From Liquorilactobacillus cacaonum DSM 21116 (GTDB lineage Bacteria > Bacillota > Bacilli > Lactobacillales > Lactobacillaceae): a DNA stretch of 64,000 nucleotides. The stretch lies in contig NZ_AYZE01000014.1 of the NCBI RefSeq assembly GCF_001436735.1, positions 390,673-454,672 of the forward strand. The letters are read 5' to 3'. The notes beneath the pieces were generated by a model. That model saw nothing but the letters and a program-made list of their open reading frames with translations. It was not told where the DNA came from and searched no databases. A program made the position numbers and the translations under genes. Shown here one piece after another: positions 52,567-62,360 of the stretch (positions are counted from its first letter, which is position 1; each line of letters opens with the position of its first letter).

Positions 52567-54642
52567 TTATTTTACATTTAATTTCGTTAAATCTCCCAAT
52601 TGGTATGAAAATAATGCGTATTGACTTAATAGATAGAGTCGATTATTGCGAATTTCTTCATTTTCAACCATGACCATCGTTTGATCGAAATAAGCATTTA
52701 TTACAGGACGCATATTGCTTAGTTCTTCAAATACCGCTTCTTCACTTTCATAAACTTTATCCTTAATTAAGGATAGTTTTTCTGAAAAAACATTTTCTGC
52801 TGTGTTTTCAAATAATTCAGTGTTTAACTTAATACCTGCAGGTAATTTTGCTTTTTTTGCAAGCCTTAAAACACGAATAGTTGCTTCAATTGTCCCCTTA
52901 AAATCTGCGGTAGTACTATGATTTTTTAAAACTTCAGCCGCTTCAAGCATTTTTGCAAAACCATTGCTAGGTACCGCTACAACAGTCTCAATAATATCAA
53001 AACTATAGTGTTGTTCTTCAAGGATCTTTTTAATACGCTCAATTATAAAATTCGTAAACTCTGATTTTATATTGTTGGGAGCAATCTTTTGATATAAACT
53101 TGGTACTTTAGAAGCATTTTCTTCTACAAATGCAAATAATTGAACTGCGGATAATGGCCAATTATGATTCATAATAATCCTAGTTATTCCTGCTGCCTGA
53201 CGACGAAGTGCATAAGGATCATTGGAACCAGTTGGAATCATTCCAGCAGCGAAAAAAGCTGCAATACTATCTAATTTATCAGCAAGTGCTAATAATGAGC
53301 CAATATCTGATACAGGTAATTCACCTTCTGCAGAAACTGGTAGATAATGTTCTCGAATTGCCGTTGCCACTGCTGGTTTTTCACCCATCATCAATGCATA
53401 TCTCTCACCCATAATGCCTTGTAATTCTGAAAATTCCCCAACCATACCTGTAACTAAATCAAATTTATAAATTTCAGAAGCTCGTTTTAAGTCTTCTCTT
53501 TTTTCCTCAGTAAATCCTAAAAAGTTTGCTAAAAGCCCACTTAGTGATTGCACTCGCTGCATTTTTTCAAAAGTAGTTCCAATTTTATCATGAAACATAA
53601 CTTTCTTTAATCGTTCCACATAGTCAGCAATTGAATTTTTTTGATCTTCTTGAAAGAAAAATTCTGCATCCTCAAGACGTGCCGTTAAAACTTTTTCATT
53701 TCCAGCAATTACGGTATTCAAATTTTCATTTACCCCATTGCGGACAGAAACAAAGTTTGGCAATAAATTACCTGCAGCATCTTTAACATAAAAGAATCGT
53801 TGATGGTCTTTCATTGAAGTAATTAAAACCTCATCTGGAATATCAAGGTATTTTGTTGCAAAACTGCCTGCAAAAACAGTTGGATATTCAACTAAGTTAT
53901 TAACTTCTTCAAGTAAATTTTCGTCAATAACAACTTGCCAATTATTTTTAACTGCCAAATCCTTTATTTGCTGTCTAATCATATCTTTTCTCACTTGGCT
54001 ATTTGCAACTACAAATTCCTTTAGAAGTACATCTGGATAGTCGTTAGCATTTTTTATTGCAAATTCCTTTCCTAAGAAACGATGCCCTTTTGTCTCATTA
54101 CCACTCTTGACATCTAAAATATTGAACGGAACAATTTCTTCATCTAGCATCGCAACAATCCATTTGATAGGACGTACAAATTTAAAATCATTATTTCCCC
54201 AGCGCATCATTGTTGGGAAAATCATTGATATGATGGCTTCTTTGACATCACTAAGAATCACTAGTGCTTTTTCTCCAGCAATAAACTTATTTACATAAGC
54301 ATATTCAACACCTTTTAACTCCTTAAAGTAAATATCTTCGGGTGCCATTTTTTGACCTCTAGAAAATCCAATTGCTGCTTTGGACCAATTACCTTGTGCA
54401 TCTTGTGCAATTTTTTTTGCAGGTCCCTTTGCTTCTTCCTCAATATCAGTTTGTTTTTCAGCCAGTTTTGAGACTTTAACAGCCAAACGCCTTGGTGTTG
54501 AAAAAGTTTCAATGCTTTCAAAAGAAAGTCGCTGTTCTTTCAAAAACGAGCTAACACGCTCTGTAAGTTGTTTTGCACTTGGACTTACTACATGAGCTGG
54601 AATTTCTTCTAACCCCACCTCTAAAAGGAATGTATGAGTCAT
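52567..54642 (-). CDS. glyS: Glycine--tRNA ligase beta subunit
   Basis: Beta chain of the bacterial alpha2beta2 glycyl-tRNA synthetase, which binds and positions tRNA-Gly. The 691-residue protein starts THTFLLEVGLEEIPAHVV, with FVRPIKWIVAML, HRFLG, and the HD-like AEFFFQEDQK and YALMMGEKPAVATAIREHY regions, and has a C-terminal anticodon-binding domain. AGGAGG precedes the ATG, and only one base separates it from glyQ. It shares the glycine T-box. Confidence 0.97.
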   Translation of the reverse strand: MTHTFLLEVGLEEIPAHVVSPSAKQLTERVSSFLKEQRLSFESIETFSTPRRLAVKVSKLAEKQTDIEEEAKGPAKKIAQDAQGNWSKAAIGFSRGQKMAPEDIYFKELKGVEYAYVNKFIAGEKALVILSDVKEAIISMIFPTMMRWGNNDFKFVRPIKWIVAMLDEEIVPFNILDVKSGNETKGHRFLGKEFAIKNANDYPDVLLKEFVVANSQVRKDMIRQQIKDLAVKNNWQVVIDENLLEEVNNLVEYPTVFAGSFATKYLDIPDEVLITSMKDHQRFFYVKDAAGNLLPNFVSVRNGVNENLNTVIAGNEKVLTARLEDAEFFFQEDQKNSIADYVERLKKVMFHDKIGTTFEKMQRVQSLSGLLANFLGFTEEKREDLKRASEIYKFDLVTGMVGEFSELQGIMGERYALMMGEKPAVATAIREHYLPVSAEGELPVSDIGSLLALADKLDSIAAFFAAGMIPTGSNDPYALRRQAAGITRIIMNHNWPLSAVQLFAFVEENASKVPSLYQKIAPNNIKSEFTNFIIERIKKILEEQHYSFDIIETVVAVPSNGFAKMLEAAEVLKNHSTTADFKGTIEATIRVLRLAKKAKLPAGIKLNTELFENTAENVFSEKLSLIKDKVYESEEAVFEELSNMRPVINAYFDQTMVMVENEEIRNNRLYLLSQYALFSYQLGDLTKLNVK

Positions 54643-54643
54643 C

Positions 54644-55561
54644 TTATTTATCCTCCTTCAACAAATTTTGACGAATTTTTTCATCCTTTATTAACGGGAA
54701 TCCAAGTTTCTTTCGTTCAGCAACAAACGCCTTTGCCACATCTTTTGCCATATTTCTAATTCGAGCTAAGTATCCTGCGCGCTCAGTTACAGATACTGCA
54801 CCTCGAGCATCTAATAGATTAAAGGTATGACTGCATTTTAAAACATAATCATAGGCTGGATGTACTAATCCATTTTTTATTTGCTTCTTTGCTTCAGCTT
54901 CATAAGTATCAAAAAAATTAAATAACATTTCTTGGTTACTTTTTTCAAAAGAATATTTTGAATGTTCGTATTCAGGTTCCTTAAAAATATCGCCATATTT
55001 AACCCCATCTGACCATTCAAGATCAAAAACAGAGTTCACATCTTGAATATATGATGACAATCTTTCTAAACCATAAGTCACTTCAGCTGCAACCGGACGA
55101 ACCTCTAATCCACCAACTTGTTGAAAATAGGTAAACTGCGTAATTTCCATGCCATCTAACCAAACTTCCCAACCAACACCAGCACAACCCATCGACGGAT
55201 TTTCCCAATTATCTTCAACAAAACGAATATCATGCTCCTTTGGATCAATTCCAAGTGCACGTAAGCTATCTAGATATAATTCTTGAATATTTGAAGGGGA
55301 TGGCTTCATAATTACCTGAAATTGGTGATGTTGATATAATCGATTAGGGTTCTCACCATATCGCCCATCTGCAGGCCTTCTAGAAGGTTCAACATAAGCT
55401 GCGTTCCATGGTTCAGGACCGATTGCTCTCAAAAATGTATAAGGGCTCATTGTTCCTGCACCTTTTTCAGTATCATAAGATTGCATTAACATACACCCTT
55501 GTTTCGCCCAGAACTGTTGCAAGGTTAAAATAATATCTTGTAGTGCTAATTTTTTTGACAT
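54644..55561 (-). CDS. glyQ: Glycine--tRNA ligase alpha subunit
   Basis: Catalytic class II aminoacyl-tRNA synthetase subunit. The 305-residue protein has [58 protein letters not shown] and [23 protein letters not shown] precedes the ATG. It is the first gene after a tRNA-Gly-sensing T-box at 55614-55834 and is followed directly by glyS. Confidence 0.97.
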   Translation of the reverse strand: MSKKLALQDIILTLQQFWAKQGCMLMQSYDTEKGAGTMSPYTFLRAIGPEPWNAAYVEPSRRPADGRYGENPNRLYQHHQFQVIMKPSPSNIQELYLDSLRALGIDPKEHDIRFVEDNWENPSMGCAGVGWEVWLDGMEITQFTYFQQVGGLEVRPVAAEVTYGLERLSSYIQDVNSVFDLEWSDGVKYGDIFKEPEYEHSKYSFEKSNQEMLFNFFDTYEAEAKKQIKNGLVHPAYDYVLKCSHTFNLLDARGAVSVTERAGYLARIRNMAKDVAKAFVAERKKLGFPLIKDEKIRQNLLKEDK

Positions 55562-55613
55562 ATTCTTCCTCCTAAATTTAGATATTCTTTTTACTATTTA
55601 TGAGTTTTAAACA
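55562..55613. other. Remainder of the recO-glyQ gap
   Basis: The 304-base gap 55562-55865 is almost filled by the T-box leader and its promoter. The last 50 bases carry only the AGGAGG ribosome site of glyQ and AT-rich spacer. Confidence 0.6.
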
Positions 55614-55834
55614 CAAAAAAACCTATGCAACCCATAAATAATGGTTACATAGGGACGACTTTATAATAATCGCGGTTCCACCCTACTTCTAGCAAAAGCT
55701 AGCAACTTCATTCATACTAATGAAGACTCCGAAAATGCCAATATTACCTCATAATTGTCCGCTTTCACTCTTCGAACTCGCTTTTGGTACCAAAGGTAAC
55801 ACCTTTTTTCATCATTATCTTCATAACATCTTAC
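55614..55834 (-). ncRNA. Glycine T-box riboswitch with terminator
   Basis: The minus strand carries the T-box signature AGGGTGGAACCGCG (about 55671-55684), a stem III hairpin GCTAGCTTTTGCTAG before it, and a terminator after it. The terminator is CCTATGTAACC / GGGTTGCATAGG followed by TTTTTTG (55614-55653). A GGC at 55737-55739 is a possible Gly specifier codon, though I cannot fold stem I with certainty. Uncharged tRNA-Gly should favour the antiterminator and raise glyQS expression. Confidence 0.93.
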
Positions 55835-55840
55835 TAAGTA

Positions 55841-55869
55841 AGGATAAGCGTTTCACTAAATTTTGTCAA
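55841..55869 (-). promoter_or_regulatory. Promoter of the glyQS T-box
   Basis: On the minus strand a perfect TTGACA (55864-55869), a 17-base spacer and TATCCT (55841-55846). The -35 overlaps the recO stop codon at 55866-55868. Confidence 0.7.
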
Positions 55870-56651
55870 TCCTTTGTTTGCTCATTTTCTCGATCAATCA
55901 ATATCTCAGTTGGCCAATTAACCATATTATCAATAAAGTGTTTGGCCTTGATATTAACACCAACTTCATTGTTATAAATTTGATCAAGTGTCATCCGCAA
56001 ATTCTTTTTGGTTTCATCTTTGACATTAATACTACGGACCTTCAAAATGTCAATTGTACTAAGGCGTCTCAAAAAAAAGATAGTTCTTTTATCTAAATGC
56101 ATCCGATTGGGATCTAAGTGCCAGTGATTTTGACATAAGAGACCACCAAAACTTTGTGAAAAATCAAATTGGCTCGTTTGGTTTTCACAAACTACACAAC
56201 CAATAAGATTTGGTTTGACTCCAAAGTAACTTAGCAACTGCAGCTCCACAATATTTGTAAGAATCCCAGCATCAATTCCCTTATTAATCACCTGTAAGAT
56301 ATGCAATAATCTCTCATACCATATTCCTAACGAAGATGTATCACCAAAAGCAGCTTCTGCCAAACCAAGAATATACGATGAATATGCATTTAGTTCAATG
56401 TCATTACAAATCATTTGAAATTGTGAAACTTCTTTTGCTGCAGAAATAAAAGAAAGACCATTGTCATTTATTGTTCCAATAAAAGTTGCAGAGGTAAACG
56501 GTAAAATTGCAGCTGCTAACTTGCACCCTTTTTTTCGTGCGCCTCTTATAAAAAACATTTTGAACCCAAAGTGATCAGTCAAAATTTTAACTAACATGTC
56601 ACGTTCACGATAATCTTTGCGATAAACCACAATTCCAGAAAATTCAGCCAT
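55866..56651 (-). CDS. recO: DNA repair protein RecO
   Basis: RecFOR-pathway protein that loads RecA and anneals strands. The 261-residue product has an N-terminal OB fold (EFSGIVVYRKDYRERDMLV), a central helical region and a C-terminal zinc site (CVVC...CQNH, about 157-180). GGGAAG precedes ATG 56651, chosen over a GTG at 56666. It follows era by 48 bases. Its stop codon lies inside the T-box promoter. Confidence 0.94.
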   Translation of the reverse strand: MAEFSGIVVYRKDYRERDMLVKILTDHFGFKMFFIRGARKKGCKLAAAILPFTSATFIGTINDNGLSFISAAKEVSQFQMICNDIELNAYSSYILGLAEAAFGDTSSLGIWYERLLHILQVINKGIDAGILTNIVELQLLSYFGVKPNLIGCVVCENQTSQFDFSQSFGGLLCQNHWHLDPNRMHLDKRTIFFLRRLSTIDILKVRSINVKDETKKNLRMTLDQIYNNEVGVNIKAKHFIDNMVNWPTEILIDRENEQTKD

Positions 56652-56699
56652 TTTTGTACTTCCCACTGGTTTTCACCTCAAGATCTTCAAGAGTGTTTT

Positions 56700-57602
56700 T
56701 TAATAGTCATCTTGCTTATACCCAAGTGCTTGTAAATCTGCTTTTTTATCTTTCCAATTAGGTTGTACTTTAACCCACAACTCAAGATAGACCTTATCAC
56801 CAAGCATTTTTTCTATCTCCTTACGTGCCCTTGTTCCAATTGTTTTGAGCATTTTACCGCCTTTACCAATTAAAATTCCCTTTTGAGAAGAACGCTCAAC
56901 AATAATCGTAGCCTGCACTAAAATCTTTTCTTCATCTTCGCGTTTAATTCTTTCGACAACCACCGCAACAGAGTGGGGAACTTCCTCGTGTGTTAAATCA
57001 AGCACTTGTTCACGAATTAGTTCACCAGCTATAAACCGTTCTGGATGGTCAGTTACTTGATCTTCGGGATAATATTGTGGTCCTTCAGATAAGCTATTAC
57101 TAATTGAACTTACTAATTCCTCACAATTAATTCCTTGCAAGGCTGAAATTGGAAAAATTTCCTTAAAATCTAACTCATTACGGTAATTCTCGACAATATC
57201 AAAGATAGCATCAGGATGAATTTTATCAATTTTATTAATCACCAAAAAAACTGGACTCTTAACTTGTTTTAAACGTTCTAAAATAAATTCATCTCCACGT
57301 CCCTTTTTCTCAGTTGCATTAACCATAAAAATGACTGTATCAACTTCATTTAAAGTTGACAATGCTGATTCCACCATAAAGTCTCCTAGACGGCTTTGGG
57401 GTTTATGAATTCCTGGAGTATCAATAAAAACAATTTGAGTATCTTCTGTCGTGTAAATCCCCTGAATTTTATTTCGAGTAGTTTGGGCCTTATCGCTCAT
57501 AATTGCAATTTTTTCGCCAATTACTTGGTTTAAAAATGTTGATTTACCAACATTTGGTCTTCCAATTATCGCAATAAATCCTGAATGTTTTTTTATTTGC
57601 AT
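56700..57602 (-). CDS. era: GTPase Era
   Basis: Ras-like GTPase that binds the 3' end of 16S rRNA during 30S maturation. The 300-residue protein has G1 GRPNVGKS (14-21), G3 DTPG, G4 NKID near 124, and a C-terminal KH domain with [18 protein letters not shown] precedes the ATG. It lies in the phoH-ybeY-dgkA-era-recO block, all of it RNA metabolism or lipid-carrier housekeeping. Confidence 0.97.
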   Translation of the reverse strand: MQIKKHSGFIAIIGRPNVGKSTFLNQVIGEKIAIMSDKAQTTRNKIQGIYTTEDTQIVFIDTPGIHKPQSRLGDFMVESALSTLNEVDTVIFMVNATEKKGRGDEFILERLKQVKSPVFLVINKIDKIHPDAIFDIVENYRNELDFKEIFPISALQGINCEELVSSISNSLSEGPQYYPEDQVTDHPERFIAGELIREQVLDLTHEEVPHSVAVVVERIKREDEEKILVQATIIVERSSQKGILIGKGGKMLKTIGTRARKEIEKMLGDKVYLELWVKVQPNWKDKKADLQALGYKQDDY

Positions 57603-57614
57603 TTATAATCCCTT

Positions 57615-58022
57615 CTAATTAAAAAATATTTGCCACAAATGAGGTACAAAGACCATAAAACCAACAATTAATGAAAAAATGGAAGCAACCAAAACAGCTC
57701 CAGATGCAATATCCTTTGCTTTTTTTGCCAAACTATTATTTTGAGCACCAACAATCAAATCAACAACATTCTCAATTGCCGTGTTAATTAACTCGCAAAC
57801 CAAAACTAACGTTATACTTAGCCCAAGCCATAACCACTCCCCTAAGGTAACTTTAAGCCCAAAACCAATAAGTATTACCAAGATTGTCATCATAGAATGA
57901 AATCGTAAATTACGCTCCTCTTTCCATGCAGTATTCAACCCTTGACAAGCATGACAAAAAGATACCCAAAAATGATGGTGTTTCCACTTTGCGGCACGTT
58001 TATTTTTTAAGTCCATAGGCAT
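57615..58022 (-). CDS. dgkA: Undecaprenol/diacylglycerol kinase (DgkA family)
   Basis: A 135-residue membrane kinase with three membrane segments in the C-terminal two thirds. The EERNLRFH, CELINTAIENVVDLI and AKDIASGAVL motifs of prokaryotic DAGK are present. In Gram-positives this family phosphorylates undecaprenol. The ATG at 58022 lies inside the end of ybeY, a 23-base overlap; a second ATG two codons later is possible. Confidence 0.93.
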   Translation of the reverse strand: MPMDLKNKRAAKWKHHHFWVSFCHACQGLNTAWKEERNLRFHSMMTILVILIGFGLKVTLGEWLWLGLSITLVLVCELINTAIENVVDLIVGAQNNSLAKKAKDIASGAVLVASIFSLIVGFMVFVPHLWQIFFN

Positions 58023-58479
58023 CTAATATCTCACGTTGCAATCCAAACATAACTTCCTCATCTTCTTTACGCATATGATCATAACCATTTAAATGCAAAA
58101 AACCATGTACAACCAAAAAACCTAATTCACGTTCTTCTGAATGTTCAAGATATTCTGCTTGTTCCTTTACTTTATCCATAGATACCATAATATCACCAAT
58201 ATTTTTAGGTACATCAAAATCTTCATCATCTGGCAGAATTATTGGCAAGTCGTCATCACTTTCTTCTTCAATTGCGAAACTAATAACATCAGTCGGCTTG
58301 TCAACTCCACGATATTGCTTATTTATTTCATGTATTCGTTCATTATCCATTAATGTTACTGACATTTCTGTATCATCAGGTAAATTAATATACTTTCCAG
58401 CATAGTCCAATACATTTTTTACCAAATCAATTCTTTTTTCAGAAACACTTTTAGTTTCATCAAAAATTTCTAAATCCAT
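58000..58479 (-). CDS. ybeY: Endoribonuclease YbeY
   Basis: Single-strand-specific metal-dependent endoribonuclease involved in 16S rRNA maturation and ribosome quality control. The 159-residue product has the zinc motif HGFLHLNGYDH (His125, His129, His135) and YRGVDKPTDVISFA. AGAGAGGT precedes ATG 58479, so the longer frame to 58521 is not used. It starts five bases after the phoH stop and overlaps dgkA. Confidence 0.95.
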   Translation of the reverse strand: MDLEIFDETKSVSEKRIDLVKNVLDYAGKYINLPDDTEMSVTLMDNERIHEINKQYRGVDKPTDVISFAIEEESDDDLPIILPDDEDFDVPKNIGDIMVSMDKVKEQAEYLEHSEERELGFLVVHGFLHLNGYDHMRKEDEEVMFGLQREILDAYGLKK

Positions 58480-58483
58480 CAAT

Positions 58484-59461
58484 TTACCTCTCTTTTTCAA
58501 CTTGTTTCGAATAAGCATCAATTATTTCTGCAACAACTGGGTGACGTACGATATCGGCAGCATCAAATTTCACAAAACTAATATGCGGACGACCAACTAA
58601 TATTTTTTCAGCATCTACAAGCCCACTTTGATTATGACCTTTGGGTAGATCAATCTGTGTTTTGTCACCATTAACGACCATCTTAGAACCAAATCCAAGC
58701 CTAGTTAGAAACATCTTCATTTGTGCACGTGTCGTATTTTGTGCTTCATCAAGAATCACAAATGCATTTTCAAGTGTTCGACCACGCATGTATGCAAGGG
58801 GCGCAATCTCAATAATTCCTCTATCTAACAATCTTTCTGTATGTTCCTTACCTAAAACACTATAAAGTGCGTCATATACAGGCCTTAAATACGGATCGAC
58901 TTTTTCTTTCAAATCTCCAGGTAAAAATCCGAGTGACTCTCCAGCTTCTACTGCCGGCCTAGTCAAAATGATTTTTTCTACTTTATTTTTTTTAAGAGCT
59001 GCTACCGCCATTACAACAGCCAAAAATGTTTTTCCTGTTCCAGCTGGACCAATTCCAAAAACCAAGTCATTATTGTTTATGGCTTGAACATATTGACGCT
59101 GTCCATAATTTTTCACTCTAATTGGCTTCTTTTTTTGATCTCGTAAAAGTGTATCAGTGTACAAATCCTGAAAATATATCAAGGTACCACGGTCTGCCAT
59201 TTTAATAGCCGATAAAACATCAGTACTACTAATTGAAACACCTTGTGTAATTAAATTTGTCAACTGCTTTAGTATTTCCACTGTCTTGTCAACAACTACA
59301 CTTGTTCCACTAACTTTGATTACTTCACCAAATGGTTTTAAAACAACATTTTCGCTTTCTTCAATTAACTTGATGTACTTATCATGCGTACCCATCAATG
59401 CAACGCTTTGTTGTGGATCTTCTAATCTAAATTCTTTTTCAATTAATTGTTCTTCCGTCAA
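58484..59461 (-). CDS. phoH: PhoH-like ATPase
   Basis: A 325-residue cytoplasmic P-loop ATPase with a KH-like N-terminal part. Walker A GPAGTGKT is at 138-145, followed by VFILDEAQNTTRAQMKMFL and NGDKTQIDLP. The function is probably RNA-related, from its constant pairing with ybeY. The start is TTG, with AAGGAG ten bases upstream. Confidence 0.93.
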   Translation of the reverse strand: MTEEQLIEKEFRLEDPQQSVALMGTHDKYIKLIEESENVVLKPFGEVIKVSGTSVVVDKTVEILKQLTNLITQGVSISSTDVLSAIKMADRGTLIYFQDLYTDTLLRDQKKKPIRVKNYGQRQYVQAINNNDLVFGIGPAGTGKTFLAVVMAVAALKKNKVEKIILTRPAVEAGESLGFLPGDLKEKVDPYLRPVYDALYSVLGKEHTERLLDRGIIEIAPLAYMRGRTLENAFVILDEAQNTTRAQMKMFLTRLGFGSKMVVNGDKTQIDLPKGHNQSGLVDAEKILVGRPHISFVKFDAADIVRHPVVAEIIDAYSKQVEKER

Positions 59462-59499
59462 TCCGCATGGACTCCTTCAAATAACCATATTATGCCTAA

Positions 59500-59527
59500 A
59501 TAATAGCATATATTTAATATCTAATAA
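59500..59527 (-). promoter_or_regulatory. Promoter for phoH operon
   Basis: On the minus strand TTATTA, a 16-base spacer and TATTAT preceded by TGC (an extended -10), about 40 bases before the phoH TTG. Confidence 0.5.
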
Positions 59528-59599
59528 AGCCTAGGAGATAGAACAAGAATTATATTGCTTTAATTCCTAGTATTCCCAATATATAAATTATCGCTTTAC

Positions 59600-59639
59600 A
59601 AAAAAAAACAAGCTAATCAAAAATTAACTCGCTTGTTTT
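59600..59639 (-). terminator. Terminator after yqeY
   Basis: The minus-strand AACAAGC and GCTTGTT enclose GAG TTAATTTTT GATTA and are followed by at least seven T. It separates rpsU-yqeY from phoH. Confidence 0.8.
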
Positions 59640-59655
59640 GGTTATTACTTACATA

Positions 59656-60099
59656 TTAGTTCAATAATGATTTCACAACTGAATTAACAATTTTTCCATC
59701 GGCTTGTCCCTTGAGTTTAGGCATAACTGCACCCATTACTTTACCAAAATCAGCCTTAGATGTTGCTCCAATTTGTCGAATCGTTTCTTCAACAATTGAC
59801 TTTACATCATCCTCACTAAGTTGCTCCGGCAAATAACGTTCGACAATCTCGATTTCCTTCTCAAGTGCAGGAACTAAGTCACTACGACCTGCAGATGTAA
59901 ATTCATCAACAGAATCCTTACGTTGTTTTAGTTCACGAGATAAGACACTAACTTCTTCATCAGAGGTCAAAGTATGACCAACCTTAATCTGTTCGTTCGT
60001 AACAGCTGCTTTTAACATTCGAACAGTACTTAAGGTTTCTTTATCGTGAGCCTTCATCGCAGTTTTCAAATCATTATTTAATGAATCTAGTAAGCTCAT
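59656..60099 (-). CDS. GatB/YqeY domain protein
   Basis: A 147-residue helical protein of the YqeY family, related to the tRNA-binding tail domain of GatB. Features are LNNDLKTAMKAHDKETLSTV, LPEQLSEDDVKSIVEETI and KADFGKVMGAVMPKLKGQAD. The role is thought to involve tRNA but is unproven. AGGAGGGG precedes the ATG. The rpsU-yqeY pairing is conserved. Confidence 0.93.
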   Translation of the reverse strand: MSLLDSLNNDLKTAMKAHDKETLSTVRMLKAAVTNEQIKVGHTLTSDEEVSVLSRELKQRKDSVDEFTSAGRSDLVPALEKEIEIVERYLPEQLSEDDVKSIVEETIRQIGATSKADFGKVMGAVMPKLKGQADGKIVNSVVKSLLN

Positions 60100-60121
60100 C
60101 AGTTCTACCCCTCCTTAGGAA

Positions 60122-60307
60122 TTAGAAACGACGCTTGTTTTTACGTTTTCTTGCTGCTTCTGACTTTTTCTTACGTTTCACACTTGGCTTCTCGTAAAAT
60201 TCACGTTTTCGGAATTCTTGTAAAGTACCTGTTTTTGAAACGGTGCGTTTGAAGCGACGAAGAGCATCATCAAGAGATTCGTTTTTACGAACGACTGTCT
60301 TTGACAT
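60122..60307 (-). CDS. rpsU: 30S ribosomal protein S21
   Basis: Small basic 61-residue protein beginning [20 protein letters not shown] and ending in a Lys/Arg-rich tail. It helps initiation on the 30S subunit. GAGGGAGGG lies just before ATG 60307; a frame extended to 60364 covers the leader and is rejected. A near-consensus promoter lies 80 bases upstream. Confidence 0.97.
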   Translation of the reverse strand: MSKTVVRKNESLDDALRRFKRTVSKTGTLQEFRKREFYEKPSVKRKKKSEAARKRKNKRRF

Positions 60308-60385
60308 ATTGTTTCCCTCCCTCCGAGCTTTAAAGTAACCGTCTATTCTTGCATAAATACACAAATTTAATAACAGTTCCTAACT

Positions 60386-60414
60386 ATTATACATAAATGG
60401 TAACAAACCGTCAA
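60386..60414 (-). promoter_or_regulatory. Promoter for rpsU-yqeY
   Basis: On the minus strand TTGACG (60409-60414), a 17-base spacer and a perfect TATAAT (60386-60391). It is one of the strongest promoter matches in the window. Confidence 0.75.
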
Positions 60415-60457
60415 TACATCAAAGTAAACATCTTCAAAAAACAATGAAATCGTTTTA

Positions 60458-60487
60458 TTTACGAGAAATATTATTCTAATGTATAAT
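60458..60487 (+). promoter_or_regulatory. Promoter for ppsR
   Basis: TTTACG, an 18-base spacer and TATAAT, 36 bases before the ppsR ATG and divergent from the rpsU promoter. Confidence 0.55.
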
Positions 60488-60523
60488 AAAACAAACTATA
60501 AATATTTATAAAGGGGATTAAAG

Positions 60524-61333
60524 ATGACACAAGAAAAAAAGATGGTTATCTTTGTAATTTCAGATTCACTTGGAGAAACCGGAAATAACCTTGCTGAAGC
60601 TGCTACTGTACAATTTCCAAATGTTAAATTTGAATATCATCGCTTTCCATTAACTAAAACAACTTCTCTTTTAGCAGGCATTTTAGAAAAGGCTAAAAGA
60701 TTAGATGCATTCGTCGTGCACACACTAGTCGGCAAAGGACTGGCCTCTTATGTCAATTCCTATTGCAATGAAAATCATCTTTGTGTACTAGATGGGATGT
60801 CCAATATTATTACAACAATTGAAGAAAAAACTGGAGAAACTCCCTTATACCAATCTGGAAGAAATCATAATCTTAACCAAAGTTATTTTAATCGAATTGA
60901 AGCACTTGAATTTGCGGTCACATATGATGATGGAAAAGACCCCGCAGGTTTTGAAAAAGCTGACATTGTACTTCTAGGTGTTTCAAGAACATCTAAGACA
61001 CCACTTTCATTATATTTAGCAAATAAAAATTTTCGTGTTGCAAATCTTCCGCTTGTCCCCAAGGCAGGAATTCCCAAAGAAATTTGGCAAGTTGATCCTC
61101 AAAAAATTTTTGGACTTACAAATGATCCTACAATTCTAAATAATATTCGTAGGGAAAGAATGATTACCTATGGTTTAAACCCTGATACGAACTACTCAAG
61201 CATTCAAAACATTGAAAAAGAACTAGCATTTGCGGCCGATTTATATAAAAAAATTGGATGTCTTATCATTAATGTTTCTAACAAATCTATCGAAGAAACT
61301 GCAACATTAATTATGGAAAGTTTACCAAAATAA
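60524..61333 (+). CDS. Pyruvate, phosphate dikinase regulatory protein (DUF299, YqfL/PpsR-like)
   Basis: Bifunctional serine/threonine kinase and Pi-dependent phosphorylase that controls PPDK or PEP synthase by ADP-dependent phosphorylation. The 269-residue protein has IFVISDSLGETGNNLAEAA and the kinase P-loop GVSRTSKTP (152-160). In B. subtilis the homologue YqfL lies between glyS and dnaG and modulates CcpN. Here it stands alone on the plus strand. No PPDK gene is in the window, so the target is unknown. AAAGGGGAT precedes the ATG. Confidence 0.9.
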   Translation: MTQEKKMVIFVISDSLGETGNNLAEAATVQFPNVKFEYHRFPLTKTTSLLAGILEKAKRLDAFVVHTLVGKGLASYVNSYCNENHLCVLDGMSNIITTIEEKTGETPLYQSGRNHNLNQSYFNRIEALEFAVTYDDGKDPAGFEKADIVLLGVSRTSKTPLSLYLANKNFRVANLPLVPKAGIPKEIWQVDPQKIFGLTNDPTILNNIRRERMITYGLNPDTNYSSIQNIEKELAFAADLYKKIGCLIINVSNKSIEETATLIMESLPK

Positions 61334-61354
61334 TTACTTTGTATCCAAGTAATT

Positions 61355-61395
61355 AAAAGCCTTGCTATTCTAATTATTAGATACAAGGCTTTTTT
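61355..61395. terminator. Bidirectional terminator between ppsR and nfo
   Basis: AAAAGCCTTG and CAAGGCTTTT enclose about 19 bases, with TTTTTT after it on the plus strand and a shorter T run on the minus strand. The two genes converge here. Confidence 0.8.
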
Positions 61396-61438
61396 GTCAT
61401 TATGTTAATTTAAAAATTAATCATCAGAATTTAACTGT

Positions 61439-62341
61439 TTATAATTTACCTTTTTGGTCAAATACTTTTTCTTGCATTTTTGGATCAAATAATTGTTCTT
61501 CAAACATTTTAATTTCAAATGCATACGGTGCATATTGATTTTTTTTATCAGGACCAACATAAGGCGTTTCCATAATTTTGGGCACATCAACTAATGATTC
61601 GTGATGTACGATATAGTTCAATGCATCAAAGCCAATCGTCCCAAAACCAATATTTTCATGGCGATCTTTATGTGCACCTTGTACGTTTTTTGAATCATTG
61701 ACATGCATTACCTTTAAACGCGAAATTCCAATAATTTTGTCGAATTCTTCAAGAACACCATCGAAGTTTTCTTTGATATTATATCCGGCATCATTTGTAT
61801 GACAAGTATCAAAAGTAACTGATAGCTTATCATTATACTTGACGCCATCAATCATTTGCGCAATCTCTTCAAAAGTACGTCCAACTTCTGTACCTTTTCC
61901 AGCCATTGTTTCAAGAGCTATTTGAATTTTTTGATTAGGCGTAATAACCTCATTTAGTCCTTTGACAATATTAGCAATCGCTGCATCTGCTCCTGCTCCC
62001 ACATGAGCTCCAGGATGAAAAGTCATTTGTGTCGCTCCAAGTGCCTCAGCACGCTCAACTTCTGCACGTAAAAATTCAACTGCAAATCCAAAATTTTCAG
62101 GCTTCGTGGTATTCCCCAGGTTAATAATATAAGGAGCATGAACAACAATGTTACTCAAATTATGGTCACTCATATACTCATGACCAGCTTCTATATTCAT
62201 TTCAGAAATTGGTTTTCTCCGAGTATTTTGAGGTGCCCCTGTGTAAATCATAAAAGTTGATGCACCATAGGATACTGCCTCTTTAGCAGATCCTAATAGC
62301 ATATCATTTCCTTTCATTCCAACATGTGATCCTATTAACAT
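61439..62341 (-). CDS. nfo: Deoxyribonuclease IV (endonuclease IV)
   Basis: Zinc-dependent AP endonuclease of base-excision repair. The 300-residue TIM-barrel protein begins [20 protein letters not shown]. Metal ligands are seen in [34 protein letters not shown] and MHVNDSKN...[17 protein letters not shown] precedes the ATG. It follows the YitT gene by 19 bases and may be co-transcribed with it. Confidence 0.96.
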   Translation of the reverse strand: MLIGSHVGMKGNDMLLGSAKEAVSYGASTFMIYTGAPQNTRRKPISEMNIEAGHEYMSDHNLSNIVVHAPYIINLGNTTKPENFGFAVEFLRAEVERAEALGATQMTFHPGAHVGAGADAAIANIVKGLNEVITPNQKIQIALETMAGKGTEVGRTFEEIAQMIDGVKYNDKLSVTFDTCHTNDAGYNIKENFDGVLEEFDKIIGISRLKVMHVNDSKNVQGAHKDRHENIGFGTIGFDALNYIVHHESLVDVPKIMETPYVGPDKKNQYAPYAFEIKMFEEQLFDPKMQEKVFDQKGKL

Positions 62342-62360
62342 CTTAATCCTCCTCTTTCAC

